This document shows, in pieces, positions 16,984 through 26,703 of a DNA stretch of 63,742 bases. The position numbers were made by a program, and so were the translations under genes. The notes beneath the pieces are model-generated. The model had not been told where the DNA came from. It ran no database searches and was given only the letters and a program-made list of their open reading frames with translations. This stretch comes from Oscillospiraceae bacterium (GTDB lineage: Bacteria; Bacillota; Clostridia; Oscillospirales; CAG-272). The stretch is from the NCBI GenBank assembly GCA_015065385.1, contig SVQK01000043.1, forward strand, positions 1 through 63,742. The letters are read 5' to 3'. Each line of letters starts with the position of its first letter. Position 1 is the first letter of the stretch.

Positions 16984-17931
16984 ATGAAGGACAGCGGCAA
17001 ACTCTGGTGCATGCTTCTGCACCTCGGCGGCAACATGTGGAACGAGGAGGGAAACACCCGTCAGCGGGAAAACAACCCGGACGCCGTAGCATCCCCGAAG
17101 CTCCGGTTTTCAAAATCCCTTTGGGACCGGTACCTTCCCCGGATGAAGGAGGCGGGCGTCAACACGATCGTGCTCGATCTGGGCGAAGGACTGCGGTACG
17201 AATCCCATCCGGAGCTGGCCGTGGAAGGCTCGTGGACCCGGGAAGAGATGGCGGCGGAGCTTGCGCGCCTCAAATCGATGGGCTTCGCGGTGGTTCCGAA
17301 GCTCAATTTCTCCGCCTGTCACGACGTGTGGCTCGGGGAATACGGGCGCATGCTCTCGACTTCTGTCTATTATCAGGTCTGCGCCGATCTGATCCGGGAG
17401 GTCTGCGAGGTGTTCCGCCCCCGGTATTTCCATCTCGGCATGGACGAGGAGACCGCGGGACATCAGACGGCCTACGACTACTGCGTGATCCGTCAGCACG
17501 ACCTGTGGTGGCACGATTTCTACCGTCTCGTGGACTGTGTGGAGCGCGAAAACGTCCGCCCGTGGATCTGGTCCGACTACATGTGGAACCACCGGGAGGT
17601 CTTTCTCAAAAAGATGCCGAAATCCGTCGTCCAGAGCAACTGGTACTACAGCCCCGAATTCGAGGACTTGTCAGACGGCGCGCGGAATATGCTGGAGTGC
17701 TTCGACGTGATGGATCGGTACGGATACGATCAGGTTCCGACGGGCAGCACATGGTCGGATCCCGTCAATCTGGAACGGCTGACCGCTTACTGCCTCGCCC
17801 GCGTATCCCCGGATCATCTGCTCGGGTTCATGCAGACGCCGTGGTATCTGACGCTCGACGAAAACGAATCCATTCTGAACGAAGCCGCCGACCGTCTCCA
17901 CGCCGCGCGGCTGCTCGCGGAAAGCCGATAA
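16984..17931 (+). CDS. GH20-like beta-N-acetylhexosaminidase (cytoplasmic)
   Basis: This 315-residue TIM-barrel-like protein carries the GH20 hallmark H-x-G-x-D-E in YFHLGMDEE, where Asp-Glu is the polarising/acid pair of substrate-assisted catalysis on N-acetylglucosamine or N-acetylgalactosamine. WSDYMWNH and the repeated aromatic W/Y positions fit a sugar pocket. There is no signal peptide, so it would act inside the cell. It is shorter than classical GH20 enzymes and lacks their N-terminal domain, like other compact members. The start at 16984 is chosen for GGGAGG 6 bases upstream; an ATG at 16942 lies upstream of the promoter's -10. It probably works with the fucosidase and mannosidase in this window on imported glycans. 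Confidence 0.7.
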   Translation: MKDSGKLWCMLLHLGGNMWNEEGNTRQRENNPDAVASPKLRFSKSLWDRYLPRMKEAGVNTIVLDLGEGLRYESHPELAVEGSWTREEMAAELARLKSMGFAVVPKLNFSACHDVWLGEYGRMLSTSVYYQVCADLIREVCEVFRPRYFHLGMDEETAGHQTAYDYCVIRQHDLWWHDFYRLVDCVERENVRPWIWSDYMWNHREVFLKKMPKSVVQSNWYYSPEFEDLSDGARNMLECFDVMDRYGYDQVPTGSTWSDPVNLERLTAYCLARVSPDHLLGFMQTPWYLTLDENESILNEAADRLHAARLLAESR

Positions 17932-17963
17932 AGGAAGTCCCCATAACGTCATAGAACAAAAGA

Positions 17964-18007
17964 ACGGTTTTCTCTCCGCCCCGTATGCCGGGAAAGAGGG
18001 AAAACCG
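17964..18007. terminator. Bidirectional terminator between convergent genes
   Basis: A 13-bp stem with two mismatches (17964-17976 with 17995-18007) is flanked by GCTGTTTTAC on the right and by A-rich sequence on the left. It serves the GH20-like gene on plus and the M20 peptidase gene on minus. Confidence 0.65.
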
Positions 18008-18012
18008 CTGTT

Positions 18013-19137
18013 TTACGCCTTCCGGATGAGCGCGAGGATCAGTGCGGTCAGCTGTTCGAGCTCGTCAAGACGGGTGTATTCGTGGACCGTGTGGACGTCG
18101 TGCATGGCGGATGCCGCGACGATCCCGGACAGGCCGAACTTTGAAAAATGGTTCTGATCCGCTCCGCCGAAGGTATAGCCGAAGGATGGCTCGAGCCCGA
18201 CCTCGCGCGCGGCGTCCGCAAACCGCGTCACAACGGGAGAATCCTCCGGCGTCTCGTACGCACGCACCATTTCCTTCGATTCGACGACCGCGGACGCGCC
18301 GAGGGCTTCGGCCTCTTCCGCAAAGATCCGGGTGATCTCTTCGCTCTTCCGGAGGGCTTCTTCGTGGCGCAGACTGCGGATTTCCCCGCCGAGCACAACC
18401 TTTGCGGGCACGGCGTTGGTCACGCTGCCCCCTTCGATTCTGCCGAAGTTGACCGTAGTATCCTCTGCCACGCGACCCGTGGGGATCCGGACCAGAGCCC
18501 GGGCCGCCGCCGTCAGCGCGTTGATCCCGTCCTCAGGATTGAACCCGGCGTGGGCTCCCCGTCCTTCCACCGTTATGTTCAAGGAGAGGATGGTGGGCGC
18601 GCGGGTCACAGCCTCCCCGATCTCCCCGGTCAGATCGAAGCAGTAGGATTCCTTCGCCCGGAGCTTTCCGTAATCGAAGACCTCGCTGCCCCGCCCGTAG
18701 ATCTCCTCCGCGCAGGGAAACAGCACCTCGACGTCCGCATGCAGGATCCCGTCCTCCCGGAGCACCGTCAAAGCCTCCAAAATGGCGCTCAGCCCTCCGG
18801 CGTCGTCCGCGCCAAGCACCGTCGTGCCGTCCGAGGTGATCGTCCCGTCCGGAGAAACGACCGCGCGCTTGCCGATCCCGGGCTTGACCGTGTCCATGTG
18901 GGAGGACAGAAGGATCGGCGTACCCGGCCGATTTCCCGGAAGAAATCCGTACACATTCCCGGCGGAGTTCTCCGATTTTTGTCCGCAGAGCTCGTCCGCG
19001 CGGTCCTCCTCCACGGTCAGTCCCAGAGCGGAAAGCCTCTTTTTCAGCTCGTCCGCGATCGCCCTCTCCCCGAAGGACTCGGAGTCGAATCCAGTCAGCG
19101 TGAGAAAGGTGTCGAGCAGTCTTGTCTTGTCCGTCAT
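18013..19137 (-). CDS. M20-family metallopeptidase, PepT-like aminotripeptidase
   Basis: The 374 residues keep the dizinc ligands of M20 peptidases: H80 with the catalytic D82 in SSHMDTVKPG, D111/D112 in LGADDAGG, E144-E145 in PCAEE, and the late His in ASAMHDVHTVHE. The dimerisation/lid domain contains R-G-A-H-A-G-F-N-P-E-D-G. The overall pattern fits the PepT-like/M20B group that removes N-terminal residues from short peptides in the cytosol. It is the last gene of the leftward MATE-MsrA-unknown-GNAT operon, starting 30 bases after the GNAT stop with GGAGAA before the ATG. Confidence 0.88.
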   Translation of the reverse strand: MTDKTRLLDTFLTLTGFDSESFGERAIADELKKRLSALGLTVEEDRADELCGQKSENSAGNVYGFLPGNRPGTPILLSSHMDTVKPGIGKRAVVSPDGTITSDGTTVLGADDAGGLSAILEALTVLREDGILHADVEVLFPCAEEIYGRGSEVFDYGKLRAKESYCFDLTGEIGEAVTRAPTILSLNITVEGRGAHAGFNPEDGINALTAAARALVRIPTGRVAEDTTVNFGRIEGGSVTNAVPAKVVLGGEIRSLRHEEALRKSEEITRIFAEEAEALGASAVVESKEMVRAYETPEDSPVVTRFADAAREVGLEPSFGYTFGGADQNHFSKFGLSGIVAASAMHDVHTVHEYTRLDELEQLTALILALIRKA

Positions 19138-19167
19138 TGCGTTGATTCTCCTTCTTCCGTCCGCCGT

Positions 19168-19701
19168 TCACCGCAGTTTTTTCGAGAGGTAGAGCGCCAG
19201 ATCGTCGTCGTTGTTCACGTCCGCGTACGGTTCCGCGATCCGGCCTCCGTACCAGACGCCCGATCCGTCCGGAATATACCCGCGCTTCGCGTACATCCTC
19301 TGCGCGGCGCCGTACCCGCTGTGCAGTCCCACGCCGAGATACACCGTGTCCGCATACCGGGCCGCGATCCGCTCCGCCGTGTCCATCAGTGCGGATCCGA
19401 CACCCCGGCGCCGGAATTTCTCGAGTACGGCGAAATCCACGATCTCGGGCAGTCCCCGGCCTCCGAACGCGCCCCACGGGCTGTCCGGATAGACAAAGAC
19501 ATAACCCGCCGCCTCTTCTCCGAGCTGCGCCGTCAGGGTTATGCACTTCCCCGCCCGCTCGTGTTCCAGCCGCATGAGCAGCTTCGCCGGGGTGGAATGC
19601 CATCCCTGCTCGCACTCGGCCCGCACAAAATCGTCCACGTCCGCCCCCGTCATGGAGCGCACCGCGAGTAGCCCGTCCTGAAACAAACCGTACAGCATCA
19701 C
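19168..19701 (-). CDS. GNAT-family N-acetyltransferase
   Basis: This 177-residue single-domain protein has the acetyl-CoA pyrophosphate-binding loop in KFRRRGVGSALMDTAE (Q/R-x-x-G-x-G/A), preceded by the beta4 strand EIVDFAVL and followed by a GYGAAQRMYAKRGYIPDG ending typical of the family. The acceptor substrate cannot be told from sequence. Its start overlaps the stop of the 112-residue gene by 4 bases (ATGA type). Confidence 0.85.
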   Translation of the reverse strand: MMLYGLFQDGLLAVRSMTGADVDDFVRAECEQGWHSTPAKLLMRLEHERAGKCITLTAQLGEEAAGYVFVYPDSPWGAFGGRGLPEIVDFAVLEKFRRRGVGSALMDTAERIAARYADTVYLGVGLHSGYGAAQRMYAKRGYIPDGSGVWYGGRIAEPYADVNNDDDLALYLSKKLR

Positions 19702-20036
19702 CCTCTTGCCTCCGGACCGAGCGGCCTGTCCCAGAAAACCTTGCCGCCGAGGGAGTCCGCCAGTTTGTCGATCTCCCCTTCGAGCATGTTCACATAGACC
19801 GCCTCACGCTTTTTCGAACGTCTGCCCTTCGCGCGGTAAATCTCCCGGGAGGCAAAGGCGTCGTAGGACACCGCGAAATCCTCCGGATCCCGGTGTGGGA
19901 AGAAGGACAGCGTGTATTCGTACGCCACTTCCCCGCCCTCGCTTGTGACGGTCAGGGTCACGACTGCGGCCTTCCGCTCCACGCCGCTGTACACGCATTC
20001 CGCCTCGTAATACCGCTTGTACACGTCAAACGTCAT
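19698..20036 (-). CDS. Conserved-looking small protein of unknown function
   Basis: The 112 residues (MTFDVYKRYYEAECVY...) show alternating beta strands and then a basic segment (KGRRSKKREAVYVNMLEGEID). There is no signal peptide, membrane segment or recognised motif. It overlaps both neighbours by 4 bases, with ATGA junctions to MsrA upstream and GNAT downstream, so it is certainly translated as part of the operon. Its position between a methionine sulfoxide reductase and an acetyltransferase gives no clear functional clue. Confidence 0.8.
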   Translation of the reverse strand: MTFDVYKRYYEAECVYSGVERKAAVVTLTVTSEGGEVAYEYTLSFFPHRDPEDFAVSYDAFASREIYRAKGRRSKKREAVYVNMLEGEIDKLADSLGGKVFWDRPLGPEARG

Positions 20037-20533
20037 GATTGCTCCTCCGTTCTGTGAAACATCCGCTCCGGGATATGGCAGTAGCCGCCCGGATTCTTTT
20101 CGAGATACTTCTGGTGATATTCCTCCGCGTCATAAAACTGAGCGAGGGGTTTGACCTGCACCGCAAGGGGCCGCTCCGCCCTGTTCTGCACGGCGTCGAA
20201 AACCTCGCGGATCGCGGGCACAAGCGTTTCGTCGTCGTAATAGATCCCCGTGCGGTACTGGATCCCCTCGTCCTCTCCCTGCCGGTTGACGGAGAACGGG
20301 TCGATCACGTCAAAGTAATAGCCGAGGAGCGTCCGGACGGGGAGAACCGTCTCGTCGAACTCCACCTTCACCGTCTCCGCGTGGCCGGTGTGCCGCTTTT
20401 TCACGTCCTCGTAGGACGGATGCTCCGTGGTTCCGTTGGCATATCCCACCGTCGTCCGGAGCACGCCCGGGAACTGATCGAAGTACTTCTGCGTTCCCCA
20501 GAAACAGCCTCCTGCCAGATACAGCGTCTTCAT
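20033..20533 (-). CDS. msrA: Peptide-methionine (S)-S-oxide reductase
   Basis: MsrA reduces methionine sulfoxide in damaged proteins. The 166-residue protein has the catalytic GGCFWG (8-13, Cys10), G-Y-A-N-G-T-T-E-H-P-S-Y, HTGHAETV and the YHQKYLEKNPGGYC end of the family. The start at 20533 (MKTLYLAGGCFW) follows AGGAAGAGG and overlaps the MATE stop by 4 bases; a longer upstream frame only reads the MATE gene out of frame. Clostridia often fuse or pair MsrA with MsrB, but no MsrB is in this window. It is the second gene of the operon. Confidence 0.95.
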   Translation of the reverse strand: MKTLYLAGGCFWGTQKYFDQFPGVLRTTVGYANGTTEHPSYEDVKKRHTGHAETVKVEFDETVLPVRTLLGYYFDVIDPFSVNRQGEDEGIQYRTGIYYDDETLVPAIREVFDAVQNRAERPLAVQVKPLAQFYDAEEYHQKYLEKNPGGYCHIPERMFHRTEEQS

Positions 20534-21930
20534 TCGGATCCTCTTCCTTTCCCGGAGTCTTCCTCCGCCTTCTCTTCCTCGCTTCTCGTCAGATCGCGCA
20601 CCCATTTGTGCCTGGCGAAGTGCGCGAACACCCACGGCAGCTTGCCGATTTCGTCCAGACAGGTGCAGCCGTACACCACGAGCACCGGCCAGTGGAACAC
20701 AAACGCCCCGAGGAACGCCATGGGCAGCGCGATTCCCCACATGGCTACGGCGAGAGAGTACATATCGAACAGCGTGTCCCCGCCCGCCGCGAAAATGCCG
20801 TTGATGACCACCGTACAGACGCACCGCGCGATCATGTAGACCGCCATGATGACCATGATCCCTGTCAGCATCCGCCGCGCCTCGTCCGTCAGGATCACGA
20901 ACCGCACCACAAGGGGCGTCAGGGCAAGGATCACAGCGCAGGAAAACAATCCGATCAGCGCGGACAGAACCGCCAGCCGGTCGCCGTAGATCCGCCCCCG
21001 CTCAAGATTGCCGCTCCCGAGCTCGTTGCCCACAAGGATGCCGCCCGCGGACGCAACGCCGTTGCAGAAACAGCACATCAGATCCCTTACTACGGACGCG
21101 ATGGAGTTCGCAGCCGCCGGATCCGTCCCCAAATGTCCCATGACGGCGGTATAGGCTGTGAAGCCGATCCCCCAGAGCAGGGACGCGCCGAGAATGGGCA
21201 GGGCGCACTTCCAGAAATCCCGGCTCAGCCAGCCGATATGCCTGAAAAAGCGTCCGAAGGGAGGCCGCACGAAGTCCTTCTCCATGGTGGAGACCGCCGC
21301 CCACAACAGCTCGACCGCCCGCGCGATCACCGTTGCGAGAGCTGCCCCGTCCGCGCCCATCGCCTTCCCGATCAAGCCGAAGATGAACACGGCGTTCAGG
21401 GCGATATTCAAGACGACCGCGCCCGAGCTGATCCACGCGCTCCTCGCCGCATGTCCCGTGATCTTCATGATCGAGAGACAGCACTGCGAGACGCCCGTCA
21501 GAAGATAGGACCACGACGCGATCCGCAGATACGACGCCCCGATCTCGATCAGCACGGCGTCGGAGGCATAGAGCCGCATCAGAGTTTCCGGGAAGAAGAA
21601 GCATCCGGCGAAGAAGGCAAGCGACACCGCCCCGTTGATCCGCAGGATCAGGGAAAAAATGTCCTCGACGGTTCGCCGGTCCCCCTTTCCCCAGTACTGC
21701 GCGCCGAGGATCGTCCCCGCGCCCGTGACCGTGGTCAGCACCATGTTCTGCACGAACTGGATCTGAGTGGCAAGGGAAACGGCGGACATGGAGTTCTGCT
21801 CCACCCGGCCCAGCATGACGGCGTCCCCGGCTGCAACCGAGGCCAGCATGAAATACTGAAACGCGATCGGCAGGGTCAGGGACACCAGTTTTTTCAGAAA
21901 TACTTTATCTTTGAACAGTTGGATTCTCAT
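20530..21930 (-). CDS. MATE-family efflux transporter
   Basis: This 466-residue membrane protein has about 12 hydrophobic segments and the MATE duplication, with L-T-L-P-I-A-F-Q-Y at the start and A-A-N-S-I-A-S-V-V-R-D in the second half. It resembles the Gram-positive DinF/NorM-like group that exports cationic drugs or metabolites using Na+ or H+. The C-terminal tail is charged (RSEEEKAEEDSGKGRGSE) and cytoplasmic. It is the promoter-proximal gene of a five-gene operon whose other members act on oxidised proteins and peptides. The substrate is unknown. Confidence 0.9.
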   Translation of the reverse strand: MRIQLFKDKVFLKKLVSLTLPIAFQYFMLASVAAGDAVMLGRVEQNSMSAVSLATQIQFVQNMVLTTVTGAGTILGAQYWGKGDRRTVEDIFSLILRINGAVSLAFFAGCFFFPETLMRLYASDAVLIEIGASYLRIASWSYLLTGVSQCCLSIMKITGHAARSAWISSGAVVLNIALNAVFIFGLIGKAMGADGAALATVIARAVELLWAAVSTMEKDFVRPPFGRFFRHIGWLSRDFWKCALPILGASLLWGIGFTAYTAVMGHLGTDPAAANSIASVVRDLMCCFCNGVASAGGILVGNELGSGNLERGRIYGDRLAVLSALIGLFSCAVILALTPLVVRFVILTDEARRMLTGIMVIMAVYMIARCVCTVVINGIFAAGGDTLFDMYSLAVAMWGIALPMAFLGAFVFHWPVLVVYGCTCLDEIGKLPWVFAHFARHKWVRDLTRSEEEKAEEDSGKGRGSE

Positions 21931-22025
21931 GGGATTCCGTTTTCAGGACGATCCGATCTGCCTGACAAGTCGGCGCGGCGGCCGGTTCCGGGATCGTCCC
22001 TTCCCTTTTCACTATCTCACTGCAT

Positions 22026-22054
22026 ATTATAGTATCTCCGGTCCGTCTTGTCAA
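22026..22054 (-). promoter_or_regulatory. Promoter of the MATE-MsrA-GNAT-peptidase operon
   Basis: On the minus strand TTGACA (22049-22054), 17 bases and TATAAT (22026-22031) match the sigma-A consensus fully. The ATG at 21930 is about 90 bases downstream. Confidence 0.85.
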
Positions 22055-22170
22055 GAGCGCGCAAGGACAGCCGGGGCAGGCGGGAGGACGAAAATCCGCT
22101 CCGGATTCCAGCCGAACCCGGTCATAACAGACAAATCCCGCAAAGTCGGTTTTATTTTTCCTCGCCGCTC

Positions 22171-22198
22171 TTGCAATTTCGGAAAACCGTGCTATAAT
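22171..22198 (+). promoter_or_regulatory. Promoter of the T-box-controlled phe operon
   Basis: TTGCAA (22171-22176), a 16-base spacer and TATAAT (22193-22198) precede a leader of about 410 bases ending at pheS. Confidence 0.75.
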
Positions 22199-22204
22199 AT
22201 ACTT

Positions 22205-22572
22205 ATCGAAATATGCGGATCGGGATCTGATTCCGGTTCGCGTCCAAACGCCGCGGAAAGAGCGCGGGTTTCCGAAGGGACGGAAGAAGAGAAAGCCGGT
22301 CATGGGCTGAGAACCGGCTGCCGTCCGGGATCCGCCTTTCACTTTTCATGCGGTCCGGTCTTCCCGGGCTGCGGGCGGACGGGGGGAAACGGCTCATATC
22401 GGGCCGCGGTAGTTCCGTACGCGGGGGCGCGTTATGCCCATATCCGACGGAGAAGAGACTGATCCGCCGGTCCGAGCGCCGTGAGTTTCACGGAATACGG
22501 GTGGTACCGCGGCATTGGCCGTCCCTGTGAACCGCTTGTCCATGCGACGGGCGGACGGGGTATTTTTTATTT
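22205..22572 (+). ncRNA. T-box riboswitch leader of the pheS operon
   Basis: The near-invariant T-box core GGGTGGTACCGCG is at 22499-22511, preceded by an AATAC segment and followed by a GC-rich terminator stem (about 22519-22539 with 22546-22560) and then TATTTTTTAT. Upstream are about 290 bases that can form Stem I and other hairpins. T-box leaders read uncharged tRNA, so low Phe-tRNA charging should let transcription continue into pheS. The phenylalanine specifier codon was not pinned down by eye; the gene context supplies the specificity. Confidence 0.93.
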
Positions 22573-22615
22573 CCGGGAGGGTTCCCGGCAAGACGCAGAA
22601 AGGACACGAAAACAC

Positions 22616-23629
22616 ATGAGAGAGACCCTCGAAAAGATCAGGAAGGAAGCGCTGGAAGCCCTGTCCGCTCCTTCCGCCGAGATCGAAGAGCTCCGCATCC
22701 GCTACCTCGGCAAGAAGGGCGAGCTGACGGCGGTTCTGCGCGGAATGGGCAAGCTGTCCGCGGAAGAAAGACCCGTGATCGGTCAGCTGGCCAACGACGT
22801 GCGCGCCGAGATCGAGAAGAAAATCGACGAACTGAACCAGAAGAAAAACGCCGCGCTGCTGGAGGCGAAGCTCCGGGCGGAAAAGCTGGACGTGACCGTG
22901 CCGGGCGACGACGTGCGCGCGGGTCATTTCCACCCCCTGTCCCTCGTTCAGAGGCAGCTTGAGGACATCTTCCTCAGCATGGGCTATTCCATCGTGGACG
23001 GCCCCGAGGTCGAATACGACTACTACAACTTCCAGGCCCTGAACATCCCGCCGGATCATCCCGCGCGCGACACGCAGGACACCTTCTATATCACCGACAA
23101 CATCCTGCTCCGCTCCCAGACCTCCCCGGTTCAGGCCAGAGTCATGGAAAAGACCCAGCCGCCGATCAAGATCATCTCCCCGGGCCGCGTGTACCGCTCC
23201 GACGCCGTGGACGCCACCCACTCCCCGCTCTTCCATCAGCTGGAAGGTCTGGTCATCGACCGCGGGATCACCATGGGAGATCTGAAGGGCACGCTTGAAA
23301 TGTTCGCAAAGCGGATGTTCGGCGAGAACACGCGCATTCGGTTCCGCCCGCATCACTTCCCCTTCACGGAGCCTTCCGCCGAAGTGGACGTCTCCTGCTT
23401 CGTCTGCGGCGGCACGGGCTGCCGTCTCTGCAAGGGCGAGGGCTGGATCGAGATCCTCGGCGCGGGCATGGTGCATCCGAACGTCCTGCGCAACTGCGGC
23501 ATCGATCCCGAGGAGTATTCCGGCTTTGCGTTCGGCCTCGGCATCGAGCGGATCGCCCTTCTGAAATACCACATCGACGACATGCGCCTGCTCTATGAGA
23601 ACGACATCCGGTTCCTGAATCAGTTCTGA
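22616..23629 (+). CDS. pheS: Phenylalanyl-tRNA synthetase alpha subunit
   Basis: PheS supplies the class II catalytic core of the alpha2-beta2 enzyme. The 337 residues include an N-terminal coiled coil (1-85), motif 1 around H-P-L-S-L-V-Q-R, motif 2 in [16 protein letters not shown] with the CxxC-type Cys cluster typical of bacterial PheS, and motif 3 in [14 protein letters not shown]. The start at 22616 follows AAGGA and gives the normal family length; a longer frame reads back into the T-box. It is separated from pheT by a kinase gene, unlike the usual pheST pair. Confidence 0.96.
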   Translation: MRETLEKIRKEALEALSAPSAEIEELRIRYLGKKGELTAVLRGMGKLSAEERPVIGQLANDVRAEIEKKIDELNQKKNAALLEAKLRAEKLDVTVPGDDVRAGHFHPLSLVQRQLEDIFLSMGYSIVDGPEVEYDYYNFQALNIPPDHPARDTQDTFYITDNILLRSQTSPVQARVMEKTQPPIKIISPGRVYRSDAVDATHSPLFHQLEGLVIDRGITMGDLKGTLEMFAKRMFGENTRIRFRPHHFPFTEPSAEVDVSCFVCGGTGCRLCKGEGWIEILGAGMVHPNVLRNCGIDPEEYSGFAFGLGIERIALLKYHIDDMRLLYENDIRFLNQF

Positions 23630-23676
23630 CCGAAAGACAAACAACCATTATTCCGAATCAATTTCCGGGAGGCATT

Positions 23677-24219
23677 ATGTTTATCATCGGGATCGCCGGG
23701 GGAACCTGCTCCGGCAAGAGCACGCTCGCGGACCGGCTGGCGGAACGCTACGGCGACCGCTGCCGCGTCATGCACATGGATTCCTATTTCAGAAAACCGT
23801 CCATCACGACCGTCGCCCCCATCACAGGCAAGACCTATGTGGAGCACAACCATCCGGACGCGCTCTATCTGGACAAACTCTACGCCGATTTTGAGGAAAA
23901 CGCCGCGTCGAAGGAATTCGACCTTCTCATCATCGAAGGCCTCTTCGCGCTCTACCTCGAGCCCATCCGGTCGAGGCTGGATCTGAAGCTCTATGTGGAT
24001 CTGGACAGCGACGAGAGACTGGTGAGGCGCATCCGCCGGTTCACCTCCTTCGGCCAGACCTTCGACGAGGTGACGGATCGGTACATCGACACGGTGCGCT
24101 TCCGCCACAACGAACTGATCGAGCCGACACGCTGGCACGCCGATCTCGTCGTCAACGGCATAGCCGGCCCGCTCTCCGTGGACGTCCTCGCCGCCTACAT
24201 CGACAAGCAGCTCCCGTGA
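23677..24219 (+). CDS. Uridine-kinase-like P-loop kinase
   Basis: The 180-residue protein has a Walker A loop GGTCSGKST (8-16) and a DSYF segment after strand 2, as in uridine kinase. It also has the T-Y-V-E-H-N-H-P-D-A motif, the LLIIEGLFAL strand, and a lid with ERLVRRIRRF. The family phosphorylates uridine/cytidine or, in relatives, other small alcohols such as D-glycerate or pantothenate. It is shorter than typical Udk (about 210) by a C-terminal trim, so exact specificity is open. It lies between pheS and pheT with gaps of 46-47 bases and is read from the T-box promoter. Confidence 0.75.
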   Translation: MFIIGIAGGTCSGKSTLADRLAERYGDRCRVMHMDSYFRKPSITTVAPITGKTYVEHNHPDALYLDKLYADFEENAASKEFDLLIIEGLFALYLEPIRSRLDLKLYVDLDSDERLVRRIRRFTSFGQTFDEVTDRYIDTVRFRHNELIEPTRWHADLVVNGIAGPLSVDVLAAYIDKQLP

Positions 24220-24265
24220 AAGCCCTTATTCAGACGACATCCGACAGAAAGGATCATCAGCATAT

Positions 24266-26677
24266 ATGAATCTCTCTATGAAATGGCTGGCGGACTATAC
24301 GGACGTCAGCGACGTTACCATCAAGGAATACTGCGACAGAATGACCATGTCCGGCTCCAAAGTGGAGGGCTGGGAAGAGCTCGGAGGGGATATCTCCGGC
24401 GTCGTCTGCGGCAGGATTTTGAAAATAGACCGCCATCCGAACGCCGACAAGCTGGTCGTGTGCCAGGTGGACGTCGGGGCGGAGAATCCCGTCCAGATCA
24501 TCACCGCCGCCACCAATGTATTCGAGGGCGCGACCGTTCCCGTCGCCCTGCACGGAGCGCATCTCCCCGGGGACGTGAAGATCACCAAGGGCAAGCTCCG
24601 CGGTGAGGTTTCCGAGGGAATGTTCTGCTCCATCGCCGAGCTCGGCCTGACCACTCACGACATGCCCGGCGCCATCGAGGACGGCATCCTGATCCTCGAC
24701 CACGTCGGACTTTCGGATATCCCGCTCGGCGAGGACATGGTCAAAGCGCTCGGCCTGAGGGACGTGGTAGTGGAGTTCGAAATCACCTCCAACCGCCCGG
24801 ACTGCCTCTCCGTGCTCGGTCTGGCGCGCGAATCCGCCGTCACCTTCGGCAAGCCCCTGACCCTGCCCCCGGTCAAGAAGCCCTCCCCCTGCCCGGACGG
24901 GGACTCCATCGAAAACTACCTCTCCGTTGACGTTCAGAACACCGAGAAGTGCTACCGCTACTCCGCGCGCGTGGTCAAGAACGTAAAGATCGGCCCCTCT
25001 CCGCTGTGGCTGAGAATGAAGCTCCGCTCCTCCGGCGTCCGTCCGATCAACAACATCGTGGATATCACGAACTTCGTCATGCTGGAATACGGCCAGCCGA
25101 TGCACGCCTTCGACTACAAGTGCCTCGACGGTTCGAAGATCGTGGTGCGCAGCGCGAAGGAGGGTGAGGAATTCGTCTCCCTCGACTCCGTTCCGCACAC
25201 GCTCGAGAACTCCATGCTGGTGATCGCGGACGAAAAGAAGCCCGTCGCTCTGGCAGGCGTCATGGGCGGCGAAAACAGCGAAATCACCGACGATACGACG
25301 ACCGTGGTCTTCGAATCCGCGACCTTCCATCCGGGTTCCGTCCGCGTGGCCGCCAAGAAGCTGGGCATGAGGACCGAATCCTCCTCCCGCTTCGAAAAGG
25401 GCCTCGATTCCGAGAACACCATGCCCGCCCTTGACCGCGCCTGCGAAATGGTGGAACTGCTCTGCGCCGGCGAAGTCGTCAACGGAACCATCGACGTCTA
25501 TCCCACCCCGAAGCAGCCGGTCACCTTACCCCTCGACGCAGACGTCATCAACTCCTTCCTCGGCGTGAACCTGACGCAGGAGTACATGGCGGAGACCATG
25601 AAGAAGCTCGAGTTCGGCGTGTCCGACGATCTGAAAACCATCACGGTTCCCTCCTTCCGCGACGACGTGCGCTGCATGAACGACGTGGCCGAGGAGATTC
25701 TCCGGATGTACGGCTACGACAAGATCACCTCCACGCTCTCCCAGAAGGCCCGCCCGACCCTCGGCGCGAGAACCGAACGGCAGAACTTCGACAACACCGT
25801 CCACGACATGCTCATCGGCATGGGACTCGACGAAATCGCAACGTTCTCCTTTATCAGTCCCTCGTGGTACGACAAGATCCGCCTGTCCCCCGACGATCCG
25901 CGCAGAACCTGCGTCGTGATCTCCAATCCGCTCGGCGAGGACACCTCGGTCATGCGCACTACTACCCTGCCCTCCATGCTCAAGGTGCTCTCGGACAACT
26001 ACAACATGAAGAACCGGGATTTCAAGCTCTTCGAGCAGTCCCGCGTCTATCTTCCCGGCGATCCCGCCGTCCTTCCCGAGGAACCCGCCCGCCTGACCCT
26101 CGGATTCCACACCGAGAAGAACGACTCGTTCTACAAGGTGAAGGGCTATATCGAAGCCATACTCGCCGTGGCCGGAATCGAGGGGGCGGTATTCCGCTCC
26201 GTCAGCGACGAGCCGACCTTCCATCCGGGCCGCTGCGCGGAAGTCTATGTGAACGGAAACCGCATCGGCATTTTCGGCGAAGCGCACCCCGCTGTCCGCG
26301 AGAACTACGGCATCGAGGGCGGCGTCTATCTGGCCGAGCTGTCCGAAGACGCGCTCTATGAGAACCGCCGTCCCGCGATCGAATACACCGCGATCCCGAA
26401 GCATCCCGCCGTGGAGCGCGACTTCTCGTTCGTCTGCGGAGAGGAAGTCGAGGCGGCATCCGTGGCGTCCGTCATCAAGGAATCCACGCCGCTTGTGGCC
26501 TCTGCCCGCCTCTTCGATATCTTCCGCGGTCCTCAGATCGGCGCGGACAAGAAGAGCATGTCCTATGCCGTCATGCTGAGAGCGCAGGACCGCACCCTGA
26601 CCGACACCGAGGCGGACGAAGCGACTGAAAAGATCCTCGCCGCCCTCGCGGATAAGCTGAACATCCGCCTGAGATAA
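24266..26677 (+). CDS. pheT: Phenylalanyl-tRNA synthetase beta subunit
   Basis: The 803-residue length and domain order are typical of bacterial PheT. They comprise an N-terminal tRNA-binding EMAP-like domain (about 40-150, with H-P-N-A-D-K-L), B3/B4 editing domain (about 205-370), B5 DNA-binding-like domain (about 400-470), a catalytic-like core (about 490-680) and an FDX-ACB anticodon-binding domain at the end (about 710-803). The editing region implies hydrolysis of mischarged Tyr-tRNA(Phe). It is third in the T-box operon. No frameshift was seen. Confidence 0.96.
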   Translation: MNLSMKWLADYTDVSDVTIKEYCDRMTMSGSKVEGWEELGGDISGVVCGRILKIDRHPNADKLVVCQVDVGAENPVQIITAATNVFEGATVPVALHGAHLPGDVKITKGKLRGEVSEGMFCSIAELGLTTHDMPGAIEDGILILDHVGLSDIPLGEDMVKALGLRDVVVEFEITSNRPDCLSVLGLARESAVTFGKPLTLPPVKKPSPCPDGDSIENYLSVDVQNTEKCYRYSARVVKNVKIGPSPLWLRMKLRSSGVRPINNIVDITNFVMLEYGQPMHAFDYKCLDGSKIVVRSAKEGEEFVSLDSVPHTLENSMLVIADEKKPVALAGVMGGENSEITDDTTTVVFESATFHPGSVRVAAKKLGMRTESSSRFEKGLDSENTMPALDRACEMVELLCAGEVVNGTIDVYPTPKQPVTLPLDADVINSFLGVNLTQEYMAETMKKLEFGVSDDLKTITVPSFRDDVRCMNDVAEEILRMYGYDKITSTLSQKARPTLGARTERQNFDNTVHDMLIGMGLDEIATFSFISPSWYDKIRLSPDDPRRTCVVISNPLGEDTSVMRTTTLPSMLKVLSDNYNMKNRDFKLFEQSRVYLPGDPAVLPEEPARLTLGFHTEKNDSFYKVKGYIEAILAVAGIEGAVFRSVSDEPTFHPGRCAEVYVNGNRIGIFGEAHPAVRENYGIEGGVYLAELSEDALYENRRPAIEYTAIPKHPAVERDFSFVCGEEVEAASVASVIKESTPLVASARLFDIFRGPQIGADKKSMSYAVMLRAQDRTLTDTEADEATEKILAALADKLNIRLR

Positions 26678-26703
26678 TCTTTTGAGAAGAAAGGAACACC
26701 GTC